DNA of 64,000 bases, taken from positions 5,644,001 to 5,708,000 of the forward strand of contig NZ_WIXO01000001.1 of assembly GCF_009709575.1 (NCBI RefSeq), in the 5' to 3' direction. The position numbers and the translations under genes were made by a program. Position 1 is the stretch's first letter, and each line of letters opens with the position of its first letter. Shown piece after piece: positions 26,733 to 36,139 of this stretch. The stretch is from Streptomyces taklimakanensis. Its GTDB lineage: Bacteria; Actinomycetota; Actinomycetes; Streptomycetales; Streptomycetaceae. A model generated the notes under the pieces. The model saw only the letters and a list, made by a program, of their open reading frames with translations. It was not told where the DNA came from and searched no databases.

Positions 26733-27440
26733 GTGTTGGAAAGGATCATCGCCGCTTGTGACGGCGCGTCGAAGGGTAATCCCGGGCCCGCGGCCTGGGC
26801 ATGGGTCATCGCCGGCGCGGACGGCGAGGTGGAGCGCTGGGAGGCCGGGCCGCTGGGCCGGGCGACGAACAATGTGGCGGAACTGACCGCGCTGCGGGAG
26901 TTGTTGGAGACCCTCGATCCGGCGGTGCCGGTGGAGGTGCGGATGGACTCCCAGTACGCGATGAAGGCGGTCACCACCTGGCTGCCGGGGTGGCGCCGCA
27001 GGGGCTGGAAGACCGCCGCGGGCACGCCGGTGGCCAACCAGGCCCTGGTGATGCGCATCGACGAACTGCTGACCGACCGGGACGTGGAGTTCGTCCACAC
27101 GCCGGCCCACCGGGTGGACGGGGACCGGCTCAACGACGCGGCCGACCGCGCGGCGAGCCACACCGCCCGCACCCAGCGACCGATCGGCTCGGCGACGGGC
27201 GACACCCTGCCCCCACCGGACCCCACGACACCCTCCACCGGCGGAAAGGGCACCCGCCGCCCGGCCGGGAAGGCGACGGGCCGCCCGAGGGCCGCGCGCT
27301 CCTCGGGCGGCTCGGTCAAGGCCCGGTTTCCGGGCCGGTGCCGCTGCGGGCGGCCCTACGCGAAGGGCGAGACGATCGCCAAGAACCCCGATGGCTGGGG
27401 CCACCCCTCCTGTGCCGCCGGTACGGGCGACGGCGCGTGA
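26733..27440 (+). CDS. RNase H family protein with C-terminal Cys/His tail
   Basis: The N-terminal domain (1-150) is a full RNase HI. D10 lies in AACDGASKGNPGP, E50 in NNVAELTAL, D72 in MDSQYAMKAV, and H126 and D135 in TPAHRVDGDRLNDAADRA. All four metal-binding acids are present, so it should cut RNA in RNA-DNA hybrids. A Pro/Thr/Gly-rich linker follows. The tail RCRCGRPYAKGETIAKNP then ends in WGHPSC, a likely small zinc-binding element. The GTG start directly follows GGAGG with almost no spacer, so translation initiation may be weak. Confidence 0.9.
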   Translation: MLERIIAACDGASKGNPGPAAWAWVIAGADGEVERWEAGPLGRATNNVAELTALRELLETLDPAVPVEVRMDSQYAMKAVTTWLPGWRRRGWKTAAGTPVANQALVMRIDELLTDRDVEFVHTPAHRVDGDRLNDAADRAASHTARTQRPIGSATGDTLPPPDPTTPSTGGKGTRRPAGKATGRPRAARSSGGSVKARFPGRCRCGRPYAKGETIAKNPDGWGHPSCAAGTGDGA

Positions 27441-27529
27441 GGTGCTCCGATCGCGTCGGGCGGTCCGGTGCCCCGTCGTCTGCAACGTGACATTGTAAAG
27501 TGGGGCCGCAGGATCACGGAGGGCGGTTC

Positions 27530-28177
27530 ATGAGCGAGTCCAGGCCCCAAAGACCCGTCTCGATGCAGGCCCATCTACGTGACCAGGTGGCCGACGCCCT
27601 CCGGGCCGCACTGGTCGCGGGTGAACTGCGGCCCGGGGTGGTCTACTCCGCCCCCGCCCTCGCCGCCGAGTACGGGGTGTCCGCCACCCCCGTGCGCGAG
27701 GCCATGTTGGACCTGGCCCGCCAGGGGCTGGTCGAAGCGGTACGGAACAAGGGCTTCCGGGTCACTGAGCCGTCCGAACGCGATCTGGCGGAGTTCACCG
27801 AACTCCGCCTCCTGATCGAGGCCCCGACCATCGGCAGGGTGACCCGGACGGCCACGCGGGAACAGCTCGAGGCTCTGCGTCCCACCGCGGAGGGGACCGT
27901 GGCCGCCGCGCGCTCCGGTGACCTGGTCGGGTACCTGGAGGCGGACCGCCGCTTCCACCTCGGCCTGCTCTCCCTGGCGGGCAACGCCCGTCTCGTCGAA
28001 GCGGTGGACGACCTGCGCAGGCGCTCCCGCCTCCACGCCTACGCCGACCTCGTGGAGACGGGCCCGCTGGTGGAGTCGGCGCGGGAACACGCCGAACTGC
28101 TGGACACCATGCTGGCCGGCGACGCGGCGGCGGCCGAGACACGCATGCGCCACCACCTGGCCCGCGTCCACCGGTGA
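27530..28177 (+). CDS. GntR/FCD-family regulator
   Basis: A 215-residue regulator. The winged helix (about 15-80) includes LAAEYGVSATPVREAMLDLARQGL. A C-terminal FCD helical domain contains EADRRFHLGLLSLAGNARL and AREHAELLDTML with the D-x3-H metal pattern. The promoter region TGACATTGTAAAG (27488-27500) resembles half of the TGACATTGTA-type palindromes seen before FCD regulators, so autoregulation is plausible. No catabolic operon is adjacent, so its target is unclear. Confidence 0.88.
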   Translation: MSESRPQRPVSMQAHLRDQVADALRAALVAGELRPGVVYSAPALAAEYGVSATPVREAMLDLARQGLVEAVRNKGFRVTEPSERDLAEFTELRLLIEAPTIGRVTRTATREQLEALRPTAEGTVAAARSGDLVGYLEADRRFHLGLLSLAGNARLVEAVDDLRRRSRLHAYADLVETGPLVESAREHAELLDTMLAGDAAAAETRMRHHLARVHR

Positions 28178-28548
28178 AGGTTCCCGAGGCGGCTCCGCGC
28201 CATGACCGGCGGCCCGCCGCCTCCAACGAGTCGGTGCGTGATGGCGGCTGCGATGTCGTGCCGGGCAGGTGGCGCGGTCCGGGTGTGGCGATCACGGTCG
28301 ATCGGGCGGTCCTGACGCATCGGCTGTTCACAGGAATCTCCCGGCGTCGTCTCGCCTGTTCGGCCGAGGAGTCGGCCGTGCCGTGGCAGGCCGGCGTCGA
28401 GGGCCGTCGCCGCGCTGCGGGGAGCGGGGCGCCCCGTTACCGTGGGCGGTGTGCGCCCACGGCCCCTCGCGGCGCGAGGCACGGGGGCCGGCCGGGACGG
28501 CGCGCCCTTCCCGGTCCCGGCCGGACCGGTACTTCATCGGGAGATTCC
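28178..28548. other. Intergenic region with two hairpins
   Basis: 371 bp without a convincing gene. A hairpin at 28440-28462 has 9-bp arms and a 5-nt loop (CCGTGGGCG-GTGTG-CGCCCACGG). An 11-bp inverted repeat (28488-28498 with 28514-28524, CCGGCCGGGAC) sits 24 bp before the next start. The first may end the regulator transcript and the second may structure the leader of the DoxX-like gene. Confidence 0.5.
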
Positions 28549-29055
28549 ATGTACCTGTCGAATACGCGCTTCCCACCCTCGAACGCGGCGGTCTGGGCCC
28601 GGCGGCTGCCGTTGCGGACGACCGCCGGGGTGTTCCTGGTCAACTCCGGCCTGACGAAGACGGGCGCGGACGAGGAGACCGCCGGGGGACTGCACGGGTT
28701 CGCCTCCGGCGCCTACCCGTTCGTGGGACGGATGGAGCCCCGGCGGTTCACCGGGATCCTGTCGAAGACGGAGATCGGGCTCGGCGCGGCGCTGCTGGTG
28801 CCCTTCGTCCCGGCGACCGTGGTGGGAGCCGGACTGACCGCGTTCTCGCTCGGCACGCTCGGCCTGTACCTGCGCACTCCCGGCATGCGTCGGGAGGGCA
28901 GCCTGCGGTGGACGGAGCAGGGACTCCCGCTGGCCAAGGACGCCTGGATGCTCGGCATCGGGGTGTCCCTGGTGATCGACGGACTCACCGGGGGAGTCGC
29001 CCCCCGGCGCGGGCGCGGGCGCGGGGCGTGGTCGTGGTGGTCCCGGCGACCGTGA
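28549..29055 (+). CDS. DoxX-like membrane protein
   Basis: A 168-residue protein with about three or four hydrophobic segments (RTTAGVFLVNSGL, LGAALLVPFVPATVVGAG, LTAFSLGTLGLYL, MLGIGVSLVIDGL). They are separated by short polar loops, the pattern of actinomycete DoxX-type membrane proteins. The end is very Arg/Gly/Trp-rich and cytoplasmic. The ATG follows GGGAG. Function unknown; DoxX relatives act in redox or sulphur metabolism, but nothing here supports that directly. Confidence 0.7.
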   Translation: MYLSNTRFPPSNAAVWARRLPLRTTAGVFLVNSGLTKTGADEETAGGLHGFASGAYPFVGRMEPRRFTGILSKTEIGLGAALLVPFVPATVVGAGLTAFSLGTLGLYLRTPGMRREGSLRWTEQGLPLAKDAWMLGIGVSLVIDGLTGGVAPRRGRGRGAWSWWSRRP

Positions 29056-29349
29056 CGCCGTCGGCGTCGGGCGCCGGCCTGTGGGGTCGGCTCTCGGCGA
29101 GCGGCCCCACGGGCGAGTGTCGGTGACCGGTGTCAGGGTGGAGTCGTGGGGATCCGCGAAGGGAGATCGCCATGATCACCACGGGCTCCGTTCCCGGTCC
29201 GCCGTACCGGCTCGCCCCCGAGGCGCCGTACGGCCGTGTCGGGCGGAATGTCCGTGACGTGGGTCACCGTTGTCCGGAAGGCGACCCCCGGGCCGGAGGG
29301 CCCGGAGACCACCGCCGAAGCGCGACCTCGATGCGAGGGGGCGAACTCC

Positions 29350-30375
29350 ATGACGTACGCGATCCGGGCGGAGGGCCTGGCCAAACGCTTCAAGGAGACC
29401 AGGGCGCTGGACGGCGTGGACCTGGTCGCCCGAACCGGGACGGTGTTGGGGCTGCTCGGGCCCAACGGAGCGGGCAAGACCACCGCCGTGCGGATCTTCG
29501 CCACCCTGCTCCAACCGGATGCCGGGCGGGCCGAGGTGGCCGGACACGACGTGGTCCGCGAGGCCGGGGCGGTGCGCTCGCTCGTCGGTCTGACCGGCCA
29601 GTACGCGGCGGTCGACGAGAACCTGACCGGTACGGAGAACCTGCTGCTGATCGGCCGGCTGCTGGGGATACCGAGGCGTGAGGCGAAGGCGCGGGCGGCC
29701 GAGCTGCTGGAGCGCTTCGGCCTGACGGACGCGGCGGGACGCGCGGTGAAGACGTTCTCGGGCGGCATGCGGCGCAGGCTGGACCTGGCGGCGAGCCTGG
29801 TGGGCCGGCCCCGCATCCTCTTCCTCGACGAGCCGACGACCGGGCTCGACCCGCGCAGTCGGGGCGAGGTGTGGGACATGTTGCGCGGCCTGGTCGCCGA
29901 GGGGGTGACCGCGCTGTTGACCACGCAGTACCTGAACGAGGCGGATCTGCTCGCCGACCGGATCGTGGTGATCGACAAGGGGCGGGTCATCGCCGAGGGC
30001 ACGCCCGACGAACTGAAGTCGCAGGTGGGCGGGCAGGTGCTCCAACTGCGGCCGGTGCGGGGGAACGATCTGGCGACCGCCCATGCCGCGGTGGCACAGG
30101 AGGCCGGGCCACGGACCCGGATCGAGGGCGAGGCGATCACGGCACCGGTCGACGACCCGGAGCTGTTGCCCGCCGTCGTCCGCCGGCTGGACGGGGCCGG
30201 CATCGCGGTGGGCGAGCTGACCCTGCGCCGTTCGTCGCTGGACGAGGTCTTCCTGTCCCTGACCGGCCGCCGTACCGCGTCGGACGGGGAACGGCCCGGG
30301 GCGGACGACGCCGACCCCGACCACGGCGGCACCGGGAAGGACGAGAAGGACGAGAAGGAGGTGAGCAGGCCGTGA
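29350..30375 (+). CDS. DrrA-type ABC transporter ATPase
   Basis: A 341-residue ATPase: Walker A LLGPNGAGKTT, signature FSGGMRRRLDLAASL, Walker B ILFLDEPTTGLD. The long C-terminal region is typical of DrrA/NatA export ATPases (RRSSLDEVFLSLTGRRT). The last 40 residues are an acidic/lysine tail. The stop overlaps the permease start (GTGA), making an obligate two-gene unit. DrrAB pairs export anthracyclines and other hydrophobic drugs; here there is no nearby producer cluster, so the substrate is open. Confidence 0.92.
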   Translation: MTYAIRAEGLAKRFKETRALDGVDLVARTGTVLGLLGPNGAGKTTAVRIFATLLQPDAGRAEVAGHDVVREAGAVRSLVGLTGQYAAVDENLTGTENLLLIGRLLGIPRREAKARAAELLERFGLTDAAGRAVKTFSGGMRRRLDLAASLVGRPRILFLDEPTTGLDPRSRGEVWDMLRGLVAEGVTALLTTQYLNEADLLADRIVVIDKGRVIAEGTPDELKSQVGGQVLQLRPVRGNDLATAHAAVAQEAGPRTRIEGEAITAPVDDPELLPAVVRRLDGAGIAVGELTLRRSSLDEVFLSLTGRRTASDGERPGADDADPDHGGTGKDEKDEKEVSRP

Positions 30376-31181
30376 CCGCCACGACGGCCGATGCCACCCT
30401 CACCGCGAGCGGCCGGGTCCGCCCGGGCGCCGGGCTGCGGCAGACCGCCACCATGGCGTGGCGCAGCCTCGTCGCCGTCAAGCACAATCCGCTGGAGCTC
30501 GTCGACTACAGCATCACGCCGATCATGTTCGTGTTCCTCTTCACGTACGTGCTCGGCGGTCAGATGGCCGGTTCGCCCGGGGCGTACCTGGAGTACGCCC
30601 TGCCGGGGATCATCGTCCAGAACACCCTGTTCATGACCACCTACACGGCGTTGGCCCTCAACACCGACCTCACCAAGGGGGTCTTCGACCGGTTGCGCAG
30701 CCTGCCGATAGCCCGCTCCGCCCCGCTGGTCGGCCGGATCACCGCCGACCTGGCCAAACACCTGTGGGCGACACTCCTGATGCTCGCGCTCGGCCTGGCC
30801 CTCGGCTTCCGTGCCACCGGCGGCCTCGGCGGCTTCCTCGCGGGCACGCTGCTGCTCGTCGTCTTCGCGGCGGCGGTGTCCTGGAGCGCGGTGCTGATCG
30901 GCATGCTCGCGAGCGACGCGGAGAAGGTCCAGGCGTTCGGCTTCACCCTCATCTTCCCGATCACCTTCACCAGCAGCGCCTTCGTCCGTGTCGACACCAT
31001 GCCCGGCTGGCTCCAGGCCTGGGCGGACGTCAACCCGGTCACCCACCTGTCGGACGCGTTCCGCGGACTGCTGCTGGGCGGCGAGGTGGGTCGGCCGTTG
31101 CTGTGGTCGCTGGTCTGGGCGGTGGCGATAGCCGCGGTCTTCTACCCGTTGGCGATGCGCTCCTACCGGGCGAGGGTGTGA
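30372..31181 (+). CDS. DrrB-type ABC-2 permease
   Basis: A 269-residue ABC-2 permease with six helices, starting after RSLVAVKHNPLELVDYSITP. It carries the conserved loop FDRLRSLPIARSAPLVGRI and the typical QAFGFTLIFPITFTSSAFV helix. The late NPVTHLSDAFRGLLLGG motif is the DrrB signature. The GTG at 30372 overlaps the ATPase stop. It forms the membrane channel of the DrrAB-like exporter. Confidence 0.92.
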   Translation: MTATTADATLTASGRVRPGAGLRQTATMAWRSLVAVKHNPLELVDYSITPIMFVFLFTYVLGGQMAGSPGAYLEYALPGIIVQNTLFMTTYTALALNTDLTKGVFDRLRSLPIARSAPLVGRITADLAKHLWATLLMLALGLALGFRATGGLGGFLAGTLLLVVFAAAVSWSAVLIGMLASDAEKVQAFGFTLIFPITFTSSAFVRVDTMPGWLQAWADVNPVTHLSDAFRGLLLGGEVGRPLLWSLVWAVAIAAVFYPLAMRSYRARV

Positions 31182-31329
31182 GAGGACGGGGCGCGTCGCG
31201 TCGAAGCGGTGACCAAGACGGGCGCCCCGGGCGGTGGTGCCGATTGACGGATTGGCGTCCGCCCCCGGTGGGCAGTGAACTTTCAGTGTGTCATGAGCAC
31301 GACCCCCTTCCCCCACGAGGAGGCCGACC

Positions 31330-31893
31330 ATGCACGTCCGCACGCTCGTCCGCAGCGCCACCGCCACCCTGGCGATGACGCTCGCCCTGGCCGGTGGCCA
31401 GGCTGTTGCCGCTCCCTCCCCCGCCGGGGACCGCGCCCTCGCCCCACGTGTGCTCACCTACGACGCGAGCGCGTCCGCCGAGTTCAAAAGCGCGGTCGAC
31501 CGGGGGGCGGCGATCTGGAACGAGAGCGTCGACGGCGTCGAACTGCGGCCGGTCGCGACCGGCCGGCGCGCCGACATACGGATCCTGGCCGACAACGGCT
31601 GGCCCCGCGCCCTGCCCACCACACTGGGCAACGGAATCGTCTACATCGGACGGCAGGCCGTCGTCCAGGGCTACGACACGGTCCGGATCTCCGCGCACGA
31701 GCTCGGCCACATCCTGGGCCTGCCGGACCGCAAGCCAGGCCCCTGTTCGAGCCTGATGTCCGGTTCCAGCGCCGGCACCGCGTGCAAGAACCCGTATCCG
31801 AACGCGGCGGAGAGGGCGGAGGTCGAGAGGGACTTCGGCGGCGTGTCGGTCCGGACGGCGGAGGGACCGCGCGACGTGGTGACCGCGGACTGA
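31330..31893 (+). CDS. snpA: Snapalysin-family small neutral protease
   Basis: A 187-residue secreted M7 metalloprotease. The signal peptide is about residues 1-28 (MHVRTLVRSATATLAMTLAL then AVAAP). The zinc site HELGHILGLPD at about 123-133 is the H-E-x2-H-x2-G-x2-D form specific to snapalysins. Two cysteines near the end (PCSSLMSG and TACKNPYP) can form the known disulphide. In related species a LysR regulator divergent from snpA activates it; none is present here. The ATG follows ACGAGGAGGCC. Confidence 0.92.
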   Translation: MHVRTLVRSATATLAMTLALAGGQAVAAPSPAGDRALAPRVLTYDASASAEFKSAVDRGAAIWNESVDGVELRPVATGRRADIRILADNGWPRALPTTLGNGIVYIGRQAVVQGYDTVRISAHELGHILGLPDRKPGPCSSLMSGSSAGTACKNPYPNAAERAEVERDFGGVSVRTAEGPRDVVTAD

Positions 31894-32142
31894 CGCGCGA
31901 GGCGGCGGGCGCCGGTCGGCGCCGTCGGTGACCGGCCCCGGACGGACGCCCCTCGGGCCGGGCCCCGGCGGCGCCCCGCACCGGAACGGGGGACATCGGC
32001 CCCGCCGCGCTCGGTTGGGCTTTCCGGGGCGGCGGCCTGTGGCTACCCTCGTGGCGCGCGTGCCCACGGTGGGGCCCCGGTCGCGCGGTCCCGGTTGGGC
32101 AGGCCGCTCCTCGCCACCCCCCTAGGAGAACGGTGTCTGGTC

Positions 32143-33249
32143 ATGGTGGGATCCACCCCTGCTTCGGTGCAGCGTCACCGGTGGTTCGACTGGTCCGAGT
32201 TACGGGCGGACCTGCGGTCGGCGGTGCCCGACGCCACCGCCGCGCTGGTGGTCACGGCGGGAATCTTCGTCTGGCTGTACGCGCGCGTGTCCTCCGGCAC
32301 CTCCATGACGCTCCAGGTGATGCCCGACCTGGCCGACGCCGACCGGTACTGGATGTACTGGCTGTGCCAGGCGTTCGGATGGAGCGGTCTGCTGTGGGCG
32401 TGGCTCACGATCATGCTGGGTCTGGTCAGGTCCAGCTCCCGGCCCGGGTGGCTGCGGGTGTCCGTGGCGCGGATCGAGCGGTGGCACCGCACCACGAGCC
32501 TGACCACGATCGGCCTGATGTTCGCCCACGCCGCCCTGTTCTTCGCCGAACTGGTGCGCGCCGACGAGGACGGGCGGAGCTGGATCGGCCGTCTGACCAC
32601 CTCCTTCGCCGAGGTGTTCGTCCCCGGCGTCTACTCCTCGGGAACGGGCCGGATCGCCATCCTGATCGGCCTGCTGGCCCTCTACCTGACGATCCCCCTC
32701 GGTCTGGCCTTCTATCTGCGGCGGACCACCGGCTCCCGGATGTGGCGGGCCCTGCACCGCTTCATCGTCGTCGGCTACGTCCTCAGCGTCTGGCACACCC
32801 TGCTGTACGGCACCAACGTCTGGTACGACGGGGCCTTCCGCACCACGGTGTGGCTGCTCCAACTACCCGTCGCCGTCCTGTTCCTGGTCCGCCTGCTGGC
32901 CCCCGCGCGGCGCGGCGAGCGCCTGCGCCCGCGCGACGCCGCCGGGCGGCCGGGAGCGGTGTCCCTGGTGGCGCGCCTGGCGGGCCGGGTCGCCGTCGCG
33001 GCCACCGTCGTCGGTCTGCTGGTGGTCGCCGCCACCGGCCGGGACGGTGGCCGTACCCCGGGCGTCTCCGGTGCCGGACTCGACGTCACCCGGACACAGG
33101 TGTGGGTGGGCCTGGTCGTGCTGCTCGTCGTCCTCGCCGTCGTCGTCCGCCGGATGAGCCCCACCCGGAGCGCCCCGAAGCCCGCTCGGGCCCCGGACCG
33201 CGACGGCTCCGCGACGTCCGGTGCCGACACGGGGCGCGGAGGGCACTGA
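32143..33249 (+). CDS. Ferric-reductase-like transmembrane (haem b type) protein
   Basis: A 368-residue integral membrane protein with about seven helices. Two histidine pairs sit on neighbouring helices (IERWHRTTSL with MFAHAALFF, RALHRFIVVGY with SVWHTLLYG). This spacing is expected for two b-type haems of the ferric reductase/cytochrome b561-like fold. No FAD/NADPH domain follows, so a partner must supply electrons. Codon 20 is TTA, rare in this genome, suggesting bldA-timed translation. The AGGAGA site lies 13 bp before the chosen ATG, and a closer GTG is out of frame. The 3' third overlaps the open frame of the opposite gene. Confidence 0.8.
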   Translation: MVGSTPASVQRHRWFDWSELRADLRSAVPDATAALVVTAGIFVWLYARVSSGTSMTLQVMPDLADADRYWMYWLCQAFGWSGLLWAWLTIMLGLVRSSSRPGWLRVSVARIERWHRTTSLTTIGLMFAHAALFFAELVRADEDGRSWIGRLTTSFAEVFVPGVYSSGTGRIAILIGLLALYLTIPLGLAFYLRRTTGSRMWRALHRFIVVGYVLSVWHTLLYGTNVWYDGAFRTTVWLLQLPVAVLFLVRLLAPARRGERLRPRDAAGRPGAVSLVARLAGRVAVAATVVGLLVVAATGRDGGRTPGVSGAGLDVTRTQVWVGLVVLLVVLAVVVRRMSPTRSAPKPARAPDRDGSATSGADTGRGGH

Positions 33250-35010
33250 CCACCCTCGGCGGTGGTCGAGGACGGTGGGGCCGGGCACGTCGTCGGGGTC
33301 GGGCGTGCGCAGGGCGAGCAGCGCGATGTCGTCGTCGTTGTCGGTGGGGCGGACACGCTCCAAGAGGAGGTCGCAGAAGACCTCCAGGGGGCGACGGGCC
33401 AGGGCGGCGGCGTGCCGGCGCAGCCGGGTCAGCCCGTCGTCGATGGAGTGGCCGGGGGACTCGACCAACCCGTCGGTGTAGAGCACCAGGGCGGACCGGG
33501 GCGGCAACGTGACCACGGCGTCGGTGCGGACGGAGCCGAGCTCGGCACCGAGCAGGAGCCCGTGTCCGGCCGTCAGGAAACGGGTCCGTCCGTCGTGGTC
33601 GATCAGCAGGGGCGGGGGGTGGCCGGCGTTGGTCCAGCGCAGTCGCCACCGCCCGGCACCGGCGTCCTCCATCCGGGCGAAGACGACGGTGGCCATCGAC
33701 GCCTCGGTCACGTGCGGCATCGCCCGGTCGAGCAGATCGACGATCACGCTGGGCGGCTCCTGGCGGGACCAGGCGTAGGCGCGGAGCATGTTGCGGACCT
33801 GGGCCATGCCGGCGGCGGCGTCGAGGTCGTGGCCGACCACGTCGCCGATCACCACGGCGGTCGCCCCGTCGGGGAGGGCGAAGGCGTCGTACCAGTCGCC
33901 GCCGACCTGGGAGGCGTGCGGTGCGGGCACGTAGCGCGCCGCCATCTCCAGAGCCGGTACGCGGGGGGTCTGCGGCAGCAGGTGGCGTTGCATGGTCTCG
34001 GCGACCCGCCGCTGCCGCTGGTACAGGCGGGCGTTGTCCAACGCGAGCCCCGCCCGACGGGCGATGTCGTCGAGCAGTGAGAGGTCGGCGGCGGTGAACG
34101 CCCCCGGACGCTCGGAGCGGCCCAGCGTCAGGGCTCCCAGGACGTCCCGCAGGCCGTGGATCGGGGCGATGGCGGCGGAGTGCATGCCGGTCGCCCGGAA
34201 CAGTTCGCGCTGGGCGACCGCGATGCCCGAGTCCGGGGGGCCCTGGTAGGTCTCGGGACCGGCCAGCGTCGAGGCCGCGCCGCGCAGCGCCCGTGACAGG
34301 GGCATCGGGGAGTCCTGCGGCACCGGGGGCATCGGGCCCCGCAGGTCCTCCCGGTGCCGCAGGACGCCGTCCCGGTGGTGCACCACGGCCGTCCGCCGCA
34401 CCTCGCCGTTCTCGGTGATCAGGTCCACCACCGCCCAGTCCGCCAGGCGGGGCAGCACCAACCGCACCAGTCGGTGCAGCGTCTCCTCGGTGTCCAGGGT
34501 CGAGGTGAGCTGTGTGGTGGTCTCGGCGAGCAGGGCCAGGCGCTCCAGCTCCGACAGCGGTGCCGCGGGATCACCCTGCTCCCACTCGACGGACTCGGGG
34601 AGGACCGGCTCGTGGAGGAGCACCATCGAGCCCGCCGCCCCCCCGCCGAGCCGGCAGGGGGTGGCCAGCCAGGACAACGGCAGCAGCGAGCCGTCCCCAC
34701 GCTCGAACCACCCCCGCTCGCCCTGGGCCGTCCGGCCGCCGAGGAACGCCCGCAGGATCAGGCACTGGGCGCGCGGGAGCGTCTGTCCCCGACCGTCTCG
34801 GTGCAGAAGGTCGTGGGCGTCCTGGCCGAGGAGGTCGCCGGCGGGCCGGGCGAGCAGCGACTGGGCCCGGTCGTTCACCCAGACGATGCGCCCCTGCTCG
34901 TCCATCACGTACACCCCCGCGTCGGGAATGTCCGGCACCCCGGCCGGCGGCACCCCCGGTGTCACCGGCCGGGGCGGCTCACCGTTCCCGCCGGCGTCGT
35001 GGAAGATCAT
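33247..35010 (-). CDS. PAS-GAF-PP2C (SpoIIE-type) phosphatase; frame stays open to 32863
   Basis: A protein serine/threonine phosphatase for regulatory targets such as anti-anti-sigma factors. A PAS domain (about 28-130, GVYVMDEQGRIVWVNDRAQS) is followed by GAF (about 165-330). The PP2C domain (about 350-585) carries GGDWYDAF, VIGDVVGHDLDAA, LVLYTDGLVES and DNDDDIALLALR. The family normally ends soon after that last motif. Here no stop follows and the frame continues 128 codons to 32863, antisense to the haem-protein gene, in low-complexity sequence. I list the expected end. The true product may have a long unstructured tail. Confidence 0.88.
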
Positions 35011-35214
35011 GACCGAACCTCCTCGGCTCCGCCTCGCCTGCCGCCCACTTTTTCACGGTCACCCGCCGGAACCGATCGACATCCGCTGTCGGATCGCCGG
35101 TTCCGCCCCGACCGGCCCGGCCCCACCGCCCTCCTCACCGGTGGAGGGGACCGGAGAGACGGGAGGGGCCGGGGAACCGGAGGAGACGGGGAGGAGACGG
35201 CCGAGCGGTCCGCG

Positions 35215-35769
35215 TCAGGTCCGCTCCTCCCGGGCTGCCGCGCCGTCGTCGTAGACGAGGAGGCCGTCGGTCCGCAGGCGCACCCCCGACGTGGGGGAGT
35301 GCGCCGTCAGGCGCCCGTCGTGCATCAGATGGCGGGTCGGCACACCACGGGCGAGGACGGCGAAATCGGCGATGAGACGACGGTGGCACCGCCACCACAC
35401 CGCCTCGCTGCACATCACCGCCGTGCGCGTCTCCGCCGCCTGCCGCACCAGGTCGTCCATCGCGGTGACGAACCCGGGGGTGCGGGTGTGGGCGGCGTAA
35501 CCGCGGAAGGAGGCGTTGCGCCACACCGTGTCGGGCGAGTGCGGGGACGGCTTGCGGAACCCGCCCAGACGCTGCTCCCACCGGTAGGCGATGCCTTCCT
35601 CGGGCATCCATCGGGCGAGCCGCTGCCGCGACAGGTCCGGATCGCGCCGGCTGCCGGGAGCGGTCCTCACGTCCACCACGGCGGTCACGCCGGCGTGGTG
35701 CAGGAGTTCCGCGAGCGCCGCCCGGCCCGCGGTGCTGTGGCCGAACGTGATCAGCTCGAACCGGGACAT
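35215..35769 (-). CDS. DUF488-family protein
   Basis: A 184-residue protein. It opens with ELITFGHSTAGRAALAELL and has VVDVRTAPGSRRDPD and the conserved CSEAVWWRCHRRLIAD, the cysteine/arginine/histidine hallmark of DUF488. The function of the family is unknown, although the hallmark looks like an active site. The ATG at 35769 follows GGGGAGGG and lies inside the 3' end of a possible small upstream gene, so the two may be coupled. Confidence 0.87.
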   Translation of the reverse strand: MSRFELITFGHSTAGRAALAELLHHAGVTAVVDVRTAPGSRRDPDLSRQRLARWMPEEGIAYRWEQRLGGFRKPSPHSPDTVWRNASFRGYAAHTRTPGFVTAMDDLVRQAAETRTAVMCSEAVWWRCHRRLIADFAVLARGVPTRHLMHDGRLTAHSPTSGVRLRTDGLLVYDDGAAAREERT

Positions 35770-36017
35770 CGGATGCCCTCCCCGGGGTGTTCCGCGCCGG
35801 GGCCGGCCGACCGGGGAAGGCCGACGGCCGACTGTTCCTCGGCGAAGTGGACGGCCGTCTCCCACATCGCCCGCAGCCCGTCGGTCTCAAAGCCCCGGGG
35901 CCGGTCGGGGGCCGGCGGGGGCGCCCGGAAACGCGACGCGACCACCCCGACGCCGGGCCGAGCCCGGACGAGGCGATCGCGGCCACCCGGGGGATCGACC
36001 CGCAACCGTTCGGACAT
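35751..36017 (-). CDS. Possible small gene or remnant upstream of the DUF488 gene
   Basis: An 88-residue frame from the ATG at 36017 overlaps the DUF488 start by 19 bp. The middle (GFETDGLRAMWETAVHFAEE) has strong G/C third-position bias and reads like a helical protein. The two ends are Pro/Gly/Arg-rich and look out of register. I do not recognise a family. The mix suggests either a real small helical protein or a frameshifted remnant. Confidence 0.35.
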   Translation of the reverse strand: MSERLRVDPPGGRDRLVRARPGVGVVASRFRAPPPAPDRPRGFETDGLRAMWETAVHFAEEQSAVGLPRSAGPGAEHPGEGIRCPGSS

Positions 36018-36139
36018 GGGCCGCCTTCTACCCGCGCGACCACGGCCGTACCGTCGAAGTCCCCCCATCCGGCCGCACCATCCGTCGAACGCGCCGAAAC
36101 GGGGTGGACGTCCGGCGGCCGGGCGGGCATCCTGCCCGG

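Noticed and set aside
28269..29126. A 285-codon plus-strand frame over the DoxX-like gene
   Set aside because: A different frame of the same region; the 28549 frame has clear hydrophobic helices and better codon bias.
32863..33246. The C-terminal extension of the SpoIIE-type phosphatase as a real domain
   Set aside because: It is low-complexity and exactly antisense to the haem-protein gene. Kept as an observation, not as a domain.
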